The notes: generated by a model from the letters alone, not told the origin. Shown: positions 1-9,335, numbered from the stretch's first letter. The stretch is DNA of 64,000 nucleotides from Streptomyces filipinensis (GCF_014649495.1 NZ_BMTD01000005.1:1-64000), one strand, 5' to 3'. A program made the numbers and translations.

Positions 1-1433
1 ACTCGCGGGTCCACTACGGCAACTCGTACGTGAACGCGTTCTGGGACGACGGCTGCTTCTGCATGACCTACGGCGACGGGTCCGGCAACAACGACCCGCT
101 GACCTCGCTGGACGTGGCCGGACACGAGATGAGTCACGGCGTCACCTCCAACACCGCGGGCCTGGAGTACACGGGCGAGTCCGGCGGCCTGAACGAGGCG
201 ACCAGCGACATCTTCGGCACCGGCGTGGAGTTCTACGCCAACAACAGCTCCGACCCCGGTGACTACCTCATCGGCGAGAAGATCAACATCAACGGCGACG
301 GTACCCCGTTGCGCTACATGGACAAGCCCAGCAAGGACGGCGGCTCCGCCGACAGCTGGTACTCGGGCGTCGGCGGCCTGGACGTCCACTACTCGTCGGG
401 TCCGGCGAACCACATGTTCTACCTGCTGTCCGAGGGCAGCGGTACCAAGGTCATCAACGGGGTGACCTACAACAGCCCGACCTCCGACGGTGTCGCCGTC
501 ACCGGCATCGGCCGCGCCGCCGCGCTGCAGATCTGGTACAAGGCGCTGACGTCGTACATGACGTCGAGCACCAACTACGCGGCCGCCCGCACCGCCGCCC
601 TGAACGCGGCGACCGCGCTGTACGGCGCCAACTCGGCCCAGTACGCGGGAGTGGCCAACGCCTTCGCCGGCATCAACGTCGGCGGCCATGTCACCCCGCC
701 CGGCAACGGGGTGACGGTCACCAACCCGGGCAACCAGACCTCCACCGTCGGTACCGCCGTCAGCCTCCAGGTCCAGGCGAGCAGCACCAACAGCGGCGCG
801 CTGACGTACAGCGCCTCCGGGCTGCCGGCGGGCCTGTCCATCAACAGCTCCACCGGCCTGATCACCGGCACACCGACCACGGCGGGGACGTCCAACACCA
901 CCGTCACGGTGACCGACTCCACCGGTGCGACCGGCACCGCGAACTTCACCTGGACCGTCAACTCCGGTGGGGGCGGCGGTTGCACCTCGACACAGCTGCT
1001 GAGCAACCCCGGCTTCGAGTCCGGAAGCTCCGGCTGGACCGCCACCAGCGGCGTCATCACCACCGACAGCGGTGAGGCGGCCCACGGCGGCTCGTACAAG
1101 GCCTGGCTGGACGGCTACGGGACCTCGCACACCGACACGCTGTCCCAGTCGGTGACGATCCCCGCGGGCTGCAAGGCGACCCTGACCTTCTACCTGCACA
1201 TCGACACCGCGGAGACCACCACCAGCACGCAGTACGACAAGCTGACGGTCACCGCCGGTTCGAAGACCCTGGCGACGTACTCGAACCTCAACAAGGCCTC
1301 CGGCTACAGCCAGAAGTCCTTCGACCTGTCCTCGCTGGCGGGTCAGACCGTCACGCTGAAGTTCAACGGCGTGGAGGACGTCTCGCTGCAGACCAGCTTC
1401 GTCGTGGACGACACCGCCCTGACGACCAGCTGA
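1..1433 (+). CDS. Secreted M4 (thermolysin-like) metallopeptidase, C-terminal part
   Basis: The 5' end is cut by the window; the open frame already runs at position 3. The zinc-binding HEMSH motif (variant of HExxH) lies near 124-138, and the downstream GGLNEATSDI supplies the third zinc ligand Glu, as in thermolysin-type M4 enzymes. The catalytic domain ends near position 690. It is followed by a putative Ig domain of the He_PIG type (about 715-960) and then a Gly-rich linker. A C-terminal beta-rich domain starting CTSTQLLSNPGFESG resembles the accessory jelly-roll domains of secreted hydrolases. The signal peptide and propeptide must lie upstream of the window. A strong hairpin follows the stop codon. 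Family assignment is firm; substrate is unknown. Confidence 0.93.
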   Translation, partial: SRVHYGNSYVNAFWDDGCFCMTYGDGSGNNDPLTSLDVAGHEMSHGVTSNTAGLEYTGESGGLNEATSDIFGTGVEFYANNSSDPGDYLIGEKININGDGTPLRYMDKPSKDGGSADSWYSGVGGLDVHYSSGPANHMFYLLSEGSGTKVINGVTYNSPTSDGVAVTGIGRAAALQIWYKALTSYMTSSTNYAAARTAALNAATALYGANSAQYAGVANAFAGINVGGHVTPPGNGVTVTNPGNQTSTVGTAVSLQVQASSTNSGALTYSASGLPAGLSINSSTGLITGTPTTAGTSNTTVTVTDSTGATGTANFTWTVNSGGGGGCTSTQLLSNPGFESGSSGWTATSGVITTDSGEAAHGGSYKAWLDGYGTSHTDTLSQSVTIPAGCKATLTFYLHIDTAETTTSTQYDKLTVTAGSKTLATYSNLNKASGYSQKSFDLSSLAGQTVTLKFNGVEDVSLQTSFVVDDTALTTS

Positions 1434-1445
1434 GCCACCGCGCTC

Positions 1446-1478
1446 CGCGGCCCCGCACCCGAGCGGTGCGGGGCCGCG
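1446..1478. terminator. Bidirectional intrinsic-type terminator hairpin
   Basis: Perfect 14-bp inverted repeat (CGCGGCCCCGCACC and its complement) around a 5-nt loop. It sits between the convergent M4 protease and GH64 glucanase genes, 12 bp after the protease stop. There is no T-tract, which is usual for Streptomyces terminators. Confidence 0.8.
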
Positions 1479-1483
1479 GCATG

Positions 1484-2683
1484 TCAGCCCATCGGATCCA
1501 GCGTCAGATACGCCTGCTGCGGGCTGCCGTCGTGGACCAGCGACTCCTGGTGGCCGACGTCGTCGAAGGCGAAGGCGTAGGCCTTGCCGTCGGCCATCTG
1601 GGCGTGAACGGCCCGCGCGTACTGGTTCGTCACCCGGTCCTGGTAGAAGCCGGTCGTCGTGCTGTCCGGCTGGCTGGCGTTGACCAACAGCGTCGAGCGG
1701 TTGAAACCGGCGCACAGGGTACGGGAGATGGGCCCGCGGACGTTGTCGTTGGGCGCGTCGAGCAGCTTGTGACAGCCGAAGACGCTGTCGGCGTCGGGCT
1801 TCTGGAAGCTGGTGACGACCGCGCCGGAGCCGTTGGTGAAGTTCATGACGTTGCCCGAGACCCGCCCGTAGTACTTGGTGTTCGGCTGGTCGGCGAACGG
1901 CGTGACCGTCAGCGTGGACGTCGTGTACTTCTGCCAGACCCGGTTGACGTAGTCGTCCATCACGTTCGCCGGCAGGGCGCCCGTCTCCACGCCGTACAAC
2001 GGCGACAGCGCGCGCAGCACCGTGCCGTCCGAGCGGGTCTGGACCAGCCCGGCCCAGCCGCCCGCCTGGCTCCGCAGGGCGTTGAAGAAGCCCGCGTAGC
2101 CACCGGACCTCAGATGCCCGGTGCTGCCCACGCTGCCGTCGGAGCGCTGCACCCCGACCGCGTACGGCGCCGAGAACATGTCCACCTGGGTGCTGTTCAG
2201 CCACAGCCCTGAGTCGTTGAGGGTGTACTCGGACCAGTTGAACAGGATGTTCCGGTTGGGGTCGGAGGGGTTCTGCACGGCCGGCTGCACCAGGCCCCCC
2301 GTGGTCAGCCGGAAGTCGAGCTTCTGGCCGTAGGAGAAGTAGATGCGGCCGGAGAACTTCGGTATCCGGATCGTCTTCGACTGCCCTGGGGCCGGGCCGT
2401 CGATCGCCGCGTCCGGAGCGGGCGATGGGGGGTTGCCGCCCGCCGGCCAGGCGTGGAAGCCCCCGTTCGCGTCGGCCCAGCCCTGCCGCCCGGAGGACAG
2501 CTGGGTGCCGAGGTCGTAGACGTAGACCGGTTGGGAACGGCCCGAGTTGTTCGTGATCTCCAGTGGGAGGGTGTCCGGTACGGCTGCACCGGCGCGGTCC
2601 GGAGCGCCCACGGCGAGCACACCGCCGACCAGGGCAGCGGCGGCGGCCAACGGCAGCGCGGGACGGGTGAGTTGATGCGGCAC
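1484..2683 (-). CDS. GH64 endo-beta-1,3-glucanase (laminaripentaose-producing type), secreted
   Basis: 399 residues with an N-terminal signal peptide (basic start, Ala/Leu/Val-rich core, AGA-A cleavage region near residue 33). The mature part starts LEITNNSGRSQPVYVYDLG, a typical GH64 thaumatin-like opening. Glu152 (in NWSEYT) and Asp168 (in STQVDMF) keep the 16-residue spacing of the catalytic Glu154/Asp170 pair known from the S. matensis enzyme. The enzyme would cleave fungal or plant beta-1,3-glucan outside the cell. No carbohydrate-binding module follows the catalytic domain. A GGAGG ribosome site lies just upstream of the ATG. A perfect 14-bp palindrome 53 bp upstream suggests LacI-family control by sugars. 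Confidence 0.92.
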   Translation of the reverse strand: MPHQLTRPALPLAAAAALVGGVLAVGAPDRAGAAVPDTLPLEITNNSGRSQPVYVYDLGTQLSSGRQGWADANGGFHAWPAGGNPPSPAPDAAIDGPAPGQSKTIRIPKFSGRIYFSYGQKLDFRLTTGGLVQPAVQNPSDPNRNILFNWSEYTLNDSGLWLNSTQVDMFSAPYAVGVQRSDGSVGSTGHLRSGGYAGFFNALRSQAGGWAGLVQTRSDGTVLRALSPLYGVETGALPANVMDDYVNRVWQKYTTSTLTVTPFADQPNTKYYGRVSGNVMNFTNGSGAVVTSFQKPDADSVFGCHKLLDAPNDNVRGPISRTLCAGFNRSTLLVNASQPDSTTTGFYQDRVTNQYARAVHAQMADGKAYAFAFDDVGHQESLVHDGSPQQAYLTLDPMG

Positions 2684-2735
2684 TCTCTTGCCTCCGTGTG
2701 GGGTCGGGGTCGTACGGCATTGGTCCGTACCGGTG

Positions 2736-2749
2736 TGAGAGCGCTCTCA
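2736..2749. promoter_or_regulatory. LacI-type operator palindrome TGAGAGCGCTCTCA
   Basis: Perfect 14-bp palindrome 53 bp upstream of the GH64 start. It differs from the known Streptomyces CebR operator TGGGAGCGCTCCCA only by one symmetric base pair, so a LacI-family sugar-responsive repressor is the likely binder. Which repressor is not shown by the sequence. Confidence 0.7.
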
Positions 2750-2855
2750 GACTCGCGCCGAGACGCGGGCATGTCAATGAGATGAACGGGATGGGGCGGC
2801 ACGGGCGGCTCCGGCGCCCGCGGTGAGGTCGACTCGTGCGGGCGCCGGACCCGCG

Positions 2856-3611
2856 TCAGAAGGTGCGCTCCAGCAGGCCGAGCAGGGCCGCCCAGTGCCG
2901 CTCGTCCGCCTCGCGGTCGTACGCGGGAGTGTCCGCCTGGGTGTATCCGTGGTGGGCGCCCGGGTAGACCTCGCAGGTGTGCCGGACCCCGGCCTCGGTC
3001 AGAGCCTTCTCGAAACGCTCGATCTGCTCCGGCGGCAGCGAGTGGTCGTTGTCCGCATGGCCGAAGTACAGCTCCGCGGTGACCCGCGGGGCGCCCAGGT
3101 GCGGGCTGGTCGGATCGTCGGTGGCGAGCGCACCGCCATGGAACCCGGCCGCGGCCGCCACCCGGTCCGGATGCGCCGCCGCCGTCCACAGGGAGAGCCG
3201 CGCACCCATGCAGTAGCCGGTGATGCCGACCGGGCCGTCCGCGATCAGCGGGCTGTCGGCCATCCAGCGCAGAAAGGCGGCGGAGTCCCGCCCGGCCATG
3301 TCCGGGGTCATCGAGAACACGGCCGGGCCGAGCCGCTCCCAGATGGTCGGGTCGGCGCTCGGGTCGATGAACTCGGGCAGGTCGAAGACCGGGGCCCGGC
3401 CCAGACGGTAGAACACGTTCGGCACGAGAACCGTGTAGCCGGCCGCGGCCAGCCGGTCGGCCATGGACTTCAGGTGCGGACGCAGCCCGTAGGCGTCCTG
3501 GTAGAACAGCACGCCCGGACGGGGGCGCCCGTCGGTGGGATGAGCGAGGTAGGCGTCGGCGACGCCGTCCTCGGTCGTGATGTCGAGATCGCTTCCCTGG
3601 ACATCGGTCAT
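2856..3611 (-). CDS. Dienelactone hydrolase family protein
   Basis: 251 residues from the ATG at 3611, which is preceded by GAGGGAGGG; the frame extends further upstream but that part is not family-like. The alpha/beta hydrolase triad of dienelactone hydrolases is visible: nucleophile Cys134 in GYCMGA, an Asp in GHADNDHS (187 or 189) and His in PGAHHGY (220 or 221). Members hydrolyse lactones or related esters in the cytoplasm. No aromatic-degradation genes are adjacent, so the substrate cannot be inferred. It is followed head-to-tail by the YciO-like gene's promoter side on the same strand. Confidence 0.9.
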   Translation of the reverse strand: MTDVQGSDLDITTEDGVADAYLAHPTDGRPRPGVLFYQDAYGLRPHLKSMADRLAAAGYTVLVPNVFYRLGRAPVFDLPEFIDPSADPTIWERLGPAVFSMTPDMAGRDSAAFLRWMADSPLIADGPVGITGYCMGARLSLWTAAAHPDRVAAAAGFHGGALATDDPTSPHLGAPRVTAELYFGHADNDHSLPPEQIERFEKALTEAGVRHTCEVYPGAHHGYTQADTPAYDREADERHWAALLGLLERTF

Positions 3612-3726
3612 GGTGGGCAGGCCCTCCCTCGGCGAATCGGCGTCGGGCGGGGGACCGGCCTCGACGCCACGACTACGCCCCATGCTGTCATGCAAGATCG
3701 ATAACGCCGCACTCGGTGTCCGGCGC

Positions 3727-4347
3727 TCACTCGAACCGGCTGGTGTCCCCCGCGCCCCGCCGCACGATCTCCGCCTCGCCGCCGGAGAAGTCCACGACCG
3801 TCGTCGGCTCGGTGCCGCAGTCGCCGGAGTCGACCACCGCGTCCACCACGTGGTCGAGCCGGTCCTTGATCTCCCAGCCCTGCGTCAGCGGCTCCTCCTC
3901 GTCCGGCAGCAGGAGGGTGCTGGACAGCAGCGGCTCGCCCAGCTCCGCCAGCAGTGCCTGGGTGACCACGTGGTCGGGGATACGCACGCCCACGGTCTTC
4001 TTCTTCGGGTGCAGCAGCTTGCGCGGCACCTCACGCGTGGCCGGGAGGATGAAGGTGTAGCTGCCGGGCGTGGACGCCTTCACCGCCCGGAACACGTCGT
4101 TGTCCACCCGGACGAACTGGCCGAGCTGCGCGAAGTCCCGGCACATCAGGGTGAAGTGGTGCCGGTCGTCCAGATGACGGATGGAGCGGATCCGGTCCAT
4201 GCCGTCCCGGCTGCCCAGCCGGCAGCCCAGCGCGTAACAGGAGTCGGTCGGGTATGCGATGAGTGCTTCCGAGCGCACCGCGTCGGCGATCTGGCCGATG
4301 CTGCGCGGCTGCGGGTTCTCGGGGTGCACGTCGAAGTACTTCGCCAC
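3727..4347 (-). CDS. Sua5/YciO/YrdC family protein, YciO-like (L-threonylcarbamoyladenylate synthase family)
   Basis: 206 residues, the same length as E. coli YciO. The sequence contains the family signature IAYPTDSCYALGC near residues 30-42, a basic RSIRHLDDRHHFTLMC nucleotide-binding region and the KKKTVGVRIP stretch. Sua5/YrdC proteins make threonylcarbamoyl-AMP for the t6A modification of tRNA. The YciO branch is a paralogue with weaker or uncertain activity, so this is probably not the main t6A enzyme. It lacks the C-terminal Sua5 domain. Confidence 0.88.
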   Translation of the reverse strand: MAKYFDVHPENPQPRSIGQIADAVRSEALIAYPTDSCYALGCRLGSRDGMDRIRSIRHLDDRHHFTLMCRDFAQLGQFVRVDNDVFRAVKASTPGSYTFILPATREVPRKLLHPKKKTVGVRIPDHVVTQALLAELGEPLLSSTLLLPDEEEPLTQGWEIKDRLDHVVDAVVDSGDCGTEPTTVVDFSGGEAEIVRRGAGDTSRFE

Positions 4348-4703
4348 CCGTCGAGCTTATGCCGTCCCCGCACGCCACACCCACATCTCCACGCACCCAC
4401 GTACCGCGCGGGCGATACCCGCGCCGCGCGGCGGGGCGGCAGAACGGACCGGGCGGCCGCCGGCGAGACGGCGCGGGCCGCTTCCGGCCGGCCGCCCGGA
4501 AATTGACTCGCGTACTTCCCGGCTTCCGGGGCATCCGACAGGTGAGCCGTCCTGGACCTCCCCCCGGCCCGGGACGCGACGTCTCCGCCGGCGGCCCATC
4601 CCCCCGGGCCGCCGGCGGAGCCATGTCCCGCGCGCGAGCGCGGCCTCTGCGGTACCGTGCGGCGCGTAAGCCCAGGTGAACACGGAGACGAGGCGAGGGG
4701 CAC
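4348..4703. other. Divergent intergenic region with an unexplained strong hairpin
   Basis: This 356-bp stretch separates the YciO-like gene (left, minus strand) from the PucR-like regulator (right, plus strand) and must hold both promoters. I see no convincing small gene. The only strong structure is the 15-bp hairpin described separately at 4583-4620. Confidence 0.6.
4583..4620. terminator. Strong terminator-like hairpin in a divergent region
   Basis: Perfect 15-bp inverted repeat (CTCCGCCGGCGGCCC and complement) around an 8-nt loop. It lies 83 bp upstream of the GTG start at 4704. A terminator is not expected between divergent promoters, so it may be an attenuator in the leader of the downstream regulator or a barrier to antisense transcription. 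Confidence 0.55.
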
Positions 4704-6245
4704 GTGGCCGGACGACCGGACGACGGGCCGGTACTCCCGCAGCCGTACGGCGGTGACAGCGCCTGGTCCCGGGAGCTGCTGGACCATCTGCGGCCGGCCG
4801 GGCGCGATCCCCGCCGGCTCGTCGCCTGGCTCGCCCGGACCGTCGGCGCCGCGGTGTGCCTCCAGGACGCCCGCGGCGGCCTGCTCGCCGGTGAGCGCCT
4901 GCCGCTCGACGACGCCGTCGTCGCCGACGTCACTGCCGGCCGGGTCTCCGCCGCGGCCCTGCAGGACGGCGAACGGCATCTGCGTCTGGTCGGCCTGCGG
5001 CAGCCGGGGCCCGGCCCGGCGGCCCAGGCCGTCCTCGCCGTGGCCCGCCCGGCGCCCTTCGACCGGCGCACCGCCGAGATCCTCGGCCACACCGCCGGCG
5101 TGCTGGAACTGCTGCTCCGGGAACAGGAGTCGGCGGAGTCCGGGCGACGGCTACGGCGGGCCACCGCCGATCTGCGGCTGGCGATCCTGCAACTGCTCAT
5201 GGTGGAGGACACCGTCTCCGCCCGCCGGGTCGCCGCCGGGCTGTGGCCGGGCCTGCTGGAGCAGGACACCGCGCGCGTGTACGTCCTCGAAAGCGCCGCC
5301 AGCACCCGCGACCGGCTCGCCGACGCGTGCGTGGACACCACCGGCGGGCGGGCGCTCGTCGTGCGCTGTCCCGCGGTGGACGAACACGTCATCGTCGTCG
5401 GCCCGTCCGGCGAGGTGGGGCAGCGGCTGCGGTCCCTCGTCGCCGACCGGCCCGGCACCTACCTCGGCGGCAGCCCGCGCCAGCGCCTCGCGCTGACCGC
5501 CACCGCCTACGGGCAGGCCGTCACCGCCCTCGCCGTGGCCCGCTTCCACCCCGACCGCGCCGCCGTGTACGCCGCCCGCACCCGCCCCGCCCAGCTCATG
5601 GACCCCGCCGCCCTGCGGGCCTGGGCCGCCGTCGTGCTGCGCCCGCTCGACGCGCTGGCGCACCATGTGCGCGCCGAACTGCTCGCCACCACCCGGCTGG
5701 GCCTGGAGTTCACCGCCGTGAACGCGGCCAAGGTGCTGGGTGTCGGCCGCAACACGGTCCGCGCCCGGATGGACCGGGTGGCCGCGCTGCTCGGCGCCGA
5801 CCTCTCCCGGCTGGCCGTCCGCGCCGTCGCCCACGCCGCCCTCAACACCGAGGCCGCGCACGGCCCCTACGACCCCCGCGGCGGCGCATCCGGCCCGCCG
5901 GCCGGGACCGGGCTCGCCGAACTCCTCGGCACCGGCGCGCTGCGGTCCTGGGCCGAAGGGCTCCTCGGCCGCCTCGACGAGGACGGCCGCGACCTGCGCG
6001 GCACCCTGCGTGCCTGGACCGGCGCCGACGCGCACGCCGAACGCGCCGCCCAGGCGCTCGGCGTACACGCCCAGACCGTGCGCGAACACGTCCGGGCGGC
6101 CGAACCCGTCCTGGAACGCCGGCTGACGGCCGGCGGCACGGACCTGTACGAGGTGGTCCTCGCCCAGCTCGTCACCGGCGAGCTGCCCGTTCCCGGCATC
6201 GGTGCGGCGAACCAGGACCAACCGGACTCGTCCGTGCACCGGTGA
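4704..6245 (+). CDS. PucR-like transcriptional regulator with helix-turn-helix domains
   Basis: 513 residues from a GTG preceded by GAGGGG. The N-terminal part (about 20-160) looks GAF-like or sensory, with no membrane segment. A PucR-type C-terminal helix-turn-helix is visible near 340-375 (VNAAKVLGVGRNTVRARMDRV). A second helix-turn-helix-like segment follows near 440-475 (QALGVHAQTVREHVR). Two such units in one chain are known in Streptomyces helix-turn-helix regulators of this size. The ligand is unknown. The divergent P450 downstream is separated by a terminator, so a regulatory link to it is only a possibility. Confidence 0.75.
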   Translation: MAGRPDDGPVLPQPYGGDSAWSRELLDHLRPAGRDPRRLVAWLARTVGAAVCLQDARGGLLAGERLPLDDAVVADVTAGRVSAAALQDGERHLRLVGLRQPGPGPAAQAVLAVARPAPFDRRTAEILGHTAGVLELLLREQESAESGRRLRRATADLRLAILQLLMVEDTVSARRVAAGLWPGLLEQDTARVYVLESAASTRDRLADACVDTTGGRALVVRCPAVDEHVIVVGPSGEVGQRLRSLVADRPGTYLGGSPRQRLALTATAYGQAVTALAVARFHPDRAAVYAARTRPAQLMDPAALRAWAAVVLRPLDALAHHVRAELLATTRLGLEFTAVNAAKVLGVGRNTVRARMDRVAALLGADLSRLAVRAVAHAALNTEAAHGPYDPRGGASGPPAGTGLAELLGTGALRSWAEGLLGRLDEDGRDLRGTLRAWTGADAHAERAAQALGVHAQTVREHVRAAEPVLERRLTAGGTDLYEVVLAQLVTGELPVPGIGAANQDQPDSSVHR

Positions 6246-6316
6246 GTGCCGCGCGGGCCGCGCCGGGCACCGGTGCACTGTCCCTCGACCGGCGGTGAGC
6301 CGTAGGTTCGGCAGTC

Positions 6317-6358
6317 CGCGGGGCACGACCGGCACGGGGGACCGGTCGCGGCCCCGCG
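6317..6358. terminator. Bidirectional terminator
   Basis: Imperfect stem: CGCGGGG pairs with CCCCGCG, and an inner GACCGG pairs with CCGGTC. It lies between the convergent PucR-like and P450 genes. Confidence 0.6.
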
Positions 6359-6365
6359 TCCCGGC

Positions 6366-7598
6366 TCAGGCCTCCAGGAGGACCGGGATCTCCTGCCAGC
6401 CGTGCGCGATGAAGGACGGCACGTGCCGCAGTTCGCCGGCGTCCACGGCGAGCCGCACGTTCGGGAAGCGGACGAACAGCGCGGGCAGCGCCGTGAGCGC
6501 CTCCAGCCGGGCCAGCGGAGCGCCGATGCAGCGGTGCACACCGATCCCGAACGCCAGATGGTCCTCGGCGTCCCGGGCCGCGTCGAAGACGGCCGCGTCC
6601 GCACCGTAGTGCGCCGGGTCCAGGCCCGCGGCCGCGTAGGTCGTGATGATCGCGTCACCGGCCGGGATCGTCACGCCCCCCACCTTCAGATCCTCGACCG
6701 CGAACCGCAACGGCAGCGCCGCGATCGACGGATGCACCCGCAGGGTCTCGTCGACCACCGCGCCCCAGCTCACCGCTCCGCGGCGCACCGCCGCCAGCTG
6801 CGCCGGACCGGTCAGCAGCGCGACCACCGCGTTGCCGATGAGGTTCACGGTGGTCTCGAACCCGGCCCCGACCACCAGCAGCAGCGTGTGCAGCAACTCC
6901 TCGTCCGAGAGCCGGTCGCCGTCCTCGTCCCGGACCCGGATCAGCTCCGTGGTGACGTCGTCGCCCGGATGCGTCCGCCGGTGCTCGATCAACGCGCCGA
7001 AGACCGAGCCGATCCGCCCCTGCACGGACGCGGCGACCTCGGGGCTCGGATCGGAGGTGTCCATGATGTCGGCGATGAGCCGCGCCGCGTCGGGCCGCAA
7101 CTCCTCGGGCACGCCCAGCAGTTCGCAGATGATCCGCATCGGCAGCGGATGCGCGAGCCCGGCCCGCAGGTCGACCACGCGGCCGTCGGCCCCCTCGGCC
7201 GCCAGTGCCTCCAGCAGTTCCGTGGTCAGGGCCGCCACGCGCGGACGCATCGCCTCGGTGCGCCGGTGGGTGAAGCTCGGCGCGACCAGCTTGCGCAGCC
7301 GGGCGTGGTCGGCGGCGTAGGTGGAGAGCATGTTGACCACCCCCACCCAGGTCGCCATCCAGCTCCAGGACGGATGCCGTGGCAGCTCCGGCCACAGCCG
7401 CCAGTGCAGGCGCGCGTCCTTGCTGACCCGGGGGTCGAGGATCAGCTCCTTGAGGGAGTCGTAGCCGGTGGGCGCCCAGGCGGGGATGCCGCCGGGCAGT
7501 TCGACCGGCACGACGGGACCGAGCGCGCGCAGCCGGGCGCTCTGCGCGACGATGTCCGAGCCGAAGGGGTCGAGGGCGGTGCGGTCGGTGACGGTCAC
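6366..7598 (-). CDS. Cytochrome P450
   Basis: 410 residues from a GTG with AGGAGA upstream. All core motifs are present: the I-helix GAGFETT (AGxET), ExxR as ETLR, and the heme-binding loop [15 protein letters not shown] with the proximal Cys. It is a soluble bacterial class I-type P450 that would need a ferredoxin and reductase; none is encoded next to it. The sequence resembles actinobacterial CYP105/CYP107-like enzymes, but I cannot fix the subfamily. The gene stands alone between two terminator-flanked neighbours, so it is more likely a stand-alone oxidase than part of a visible biosynthetic cluster. Confidence 0.92.
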   Translation of the reverse strand: MTVTDRTALDPFGSDIVAQSARLRALGPVVPVELPGGIPAWAPTGYDSLKELILDPRVSKDARLHWRLWPELPRHPSWSWMATWVGVVNMLSTYAADHARLRKLVAPSFTHRRTEAMRPRVAALTTELLEALAAEGADGRVVDLRAGLAHPLPMRIICELLGVPEELRPDAARLIADIMDTSDPSPEVAASVQGRIGSVFGALIEHRRTHPGDDVTTELIRVRDEDGDRLSDEELLHTLLLVVGAGFETTVNLIGNAVVALLTGPAQLAAVRRGAVSWGAVVDETLRVHPSIAALPLRFAVEDLKVGGVTIPAGDAIITTYAAAGLDPAHYGADAAVFDAARDAEDHLAFGIGVHRCIGAPLARLEALTALPALFVRFPNVRLAVDAGELRHVPSFIAHGWQEIPVLLEA

Positions 7599-7717
7599 GT
7601 GTGGTCTCCTGGGCGAGGGGGCTCACTTGCGAGGCGGTCGCCCTCAGTAGACGACGTCATCGCCGGCGAGCACACCGTACGCGCTCACCGGGGGAGGAAA
7701 CCAGCCGTTCCTGCGCC

Positions 7718-8968
7718 TCAACCGGTGTGCGAGACTGGCAGGTTGTAGACGTTCGCCGGGGAGATGATCTTCGTGATCGCCTCGCCGAGCACCGTGCTCG
7801 GCTCCTGGGAGCGGTAGTCGGTGTCGCTGTTGAGGAGCGCCACGAGCGTCGTCCGCGACGACGGCAGGTAGATGGTCAACGACTCATAGCCGGGCAGCGA
7901 GCCGTTGTGGCCGACCCATCCGTACACGTCGAAGATGCCGAGACCGTATCCGGCGCCCTTGACCGGGCTGGTCCGCGGCGTGATCAGACGCTGCTTCTGG
8001 GCGGCGGTACTGACCATCCGCGTCCCGTCCGGGAACTCGCCCGTGGCGACCGTACGCGCCCAGGTGTGCAGATCGCCGAGCGTCGAGATCATCGCGCCGG
8101 CCGCCCACCCCCAGGACGGATTCCAGTCGGCCGAGTCGGCCTCCTTGCCGTTCGCCGTCTGCAGGGTGTAACCCTGCGCGTGCGGGACGGGGAACTCGTT
8201 GCCCGTCGGGAACAGCGTGTGCTTCATGCCGGCCGGGTCGAGGATGTGTCGCGTGACGTAGTCCCCGAGGTGCTGCCCGCTCTGCTTCTCCACCACCAGA
8301 CCGAGCAGGATGAGGTTGGTGTTGCAGTAGAAGAACCGCTGGCCCGGCTGGAACATCACCGGGTGCTTGAAGGAGTAGGACAGCAACTGCTGGGGCGTGA
8401 AGGGCCGTCGCGGGTCGGAGGTGAAGGCCTTGAAGAAGCCCGGGTCCTCGGAGTAGTTGAACAGCCCACTGCGCATCTCGGCGAGCTGGCGCAGTGTGAT
8501 CTTGTCCCCGTTGGGTACGCCGTCGACGTACGTGCCGATCGGGTCGTCCAGACCGGCCTTCTTCTGGTCCACCAGCTGCAGCAGCGCGGTCACGGTGAAC
8601 GTCTTGGTCTCGCTGCCGATGCGCATGTACAGATCCGGTGCCATCTTCTGGCCCGTGCTCTTGTCGGCGACCCCGAAGGAACGCACGTAGTCCGGCTGTC
8701 CCGGAGTCCAGATGCCGACGGTCGCACCGGGCACGACCGCCTTGCGCATCACCGTCCGTACGGTGGCGTCGAGTTGGCGTGCCACGCGCGGGGTGAGGTC
8801 ACGGACGGCCGGTCCGGACGGCGTCGGGCCGGGCTGCCCGGTGGCGACGGCGGCGGCCGGCACGGAGACCGGTGACGCCCGGACGGGTCCGGCGGCCGTC
8901 GGCGCCACCAGCGTCCCCACCGTGACGACGACCGCGGCCCCCCTCAGCAGACGGCGGGATTGCGGCAT
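7718..8968 (-). CDS. Secreted serine hydrolase, beta-lactamase/D-Ala-D-Ala carboxypeptidase family
   Basis: 416 residues from the ATG at 8968; the frame extends upstream, but a signal peptide (RRLLRGAAVVVTVGTLVAPTAAGPVRA) begins at this start. The class C beta-lactamase/DD-peptidase motifs are in order: SETK (SxxK, the nucleophile Ser and general base Lys), YCN (YxN) and HNG (HxG in GWVGHNGSLPGY). Such Streptomyces proteins (R61-like) act on peptidoglycan stem peptides or on esters outside the cell. No lipobox is present. The actual substrate is not inferable. Confidence 0.9.
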   Translation of the reverse strand: MPQSRRLLRGAAVVVTVGTLVAPTAAGPVRASPVSVPAAAVATGQPGPTPSGPAVRDLTPRVARQLDATVRTVMRKAVVPGATVGIWTPGQPDYVRSFGVADKSTGQKMAPDLYMRIGSETKTFTVTALLQLVDQKKAGLDDPIGTYVDGVPNGDKITLRQLAEMRSGLFNYSEDPGFFKAFTSDPRRPFTPQQLLSYSFKHPVMFQPGQRFFYCNTNLILLGLVVEKQSGQHLGDYVTRHILDPAGMKHTLFPTGNEFPVPHAQGYTLQTANGKEADSADWNPSWGWAAGAMISTLGDLHTWARTVATGEFPDGTRMVSTAAQKQRLITPRTSPVKGAGYGLGIFDVYGWVGHNGSLPGYESLTIYLPSSRTTLVALLNSDTDYRSQEPSTVLGEAITKIISPANVYNLPVSHTG

Positions 8969-9082
8969 GGTCTGACTCCAAGCACGTGAGAGCCGAACGC
9001 GCGGTGAGCGGGGCGTCGGGCCCGGACCTCCCCAGCATAGGAGCGCCCATCCGGCCTCGCCCATCGGAGGGAGGGGCGGGGG

Positions 9083-9335
9083 CGGCTTGGGTGTTCTGGG
9101 TTCGAGTGGGCCTCGTCCGACGGGGTCTGGATCCGGTTGCGGGACCGGCTTGGGTGTTCTGGGTTCGAGTGGGCCTCGTCCGACGGCATCTGGACCCGGT
9201 GTCGGATCCGACCGGGGTGGACCGGATTCGAGTGGTCCCGTGCGACCGGGGCCGGACCCAGCCCGGGACCCGACCCGAGTGGACAGGATCCGACTGGGCC
9301 CGGATCGACCGGACCCAGATCGACGGGACCTCCGG
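9083..9335. repeat. Tandem repeat, 63-bp period
   Basis: Two nearly identical units start at 9083 and 9146: the first 41 bp are identical and the remainder is diverged. At least two more degraded units follow to about 9335, recognisable by spaced GGATTCGAGTGG-like and GACCGG blocks. The period is a multiple of three, and one minus-strand frame reads a 21-residue repeat (DEAHSNPEHPSR core), but that frame has no gene-like context. Confidence 0.75.

Noticed and set aside
4357..4683. Small Arg-rich frames in the intergenic region before the PucR-like gene
   Set aside because: Composition is that of random GC-rich DNA and they cross the 15-bp hairpin.
9101..9180. GGTTCGAGT blocks resembling tRNA T-loops
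   Set aside because: They are part of the 63-bp repeat; no acceptor or anticodon arms can be built.
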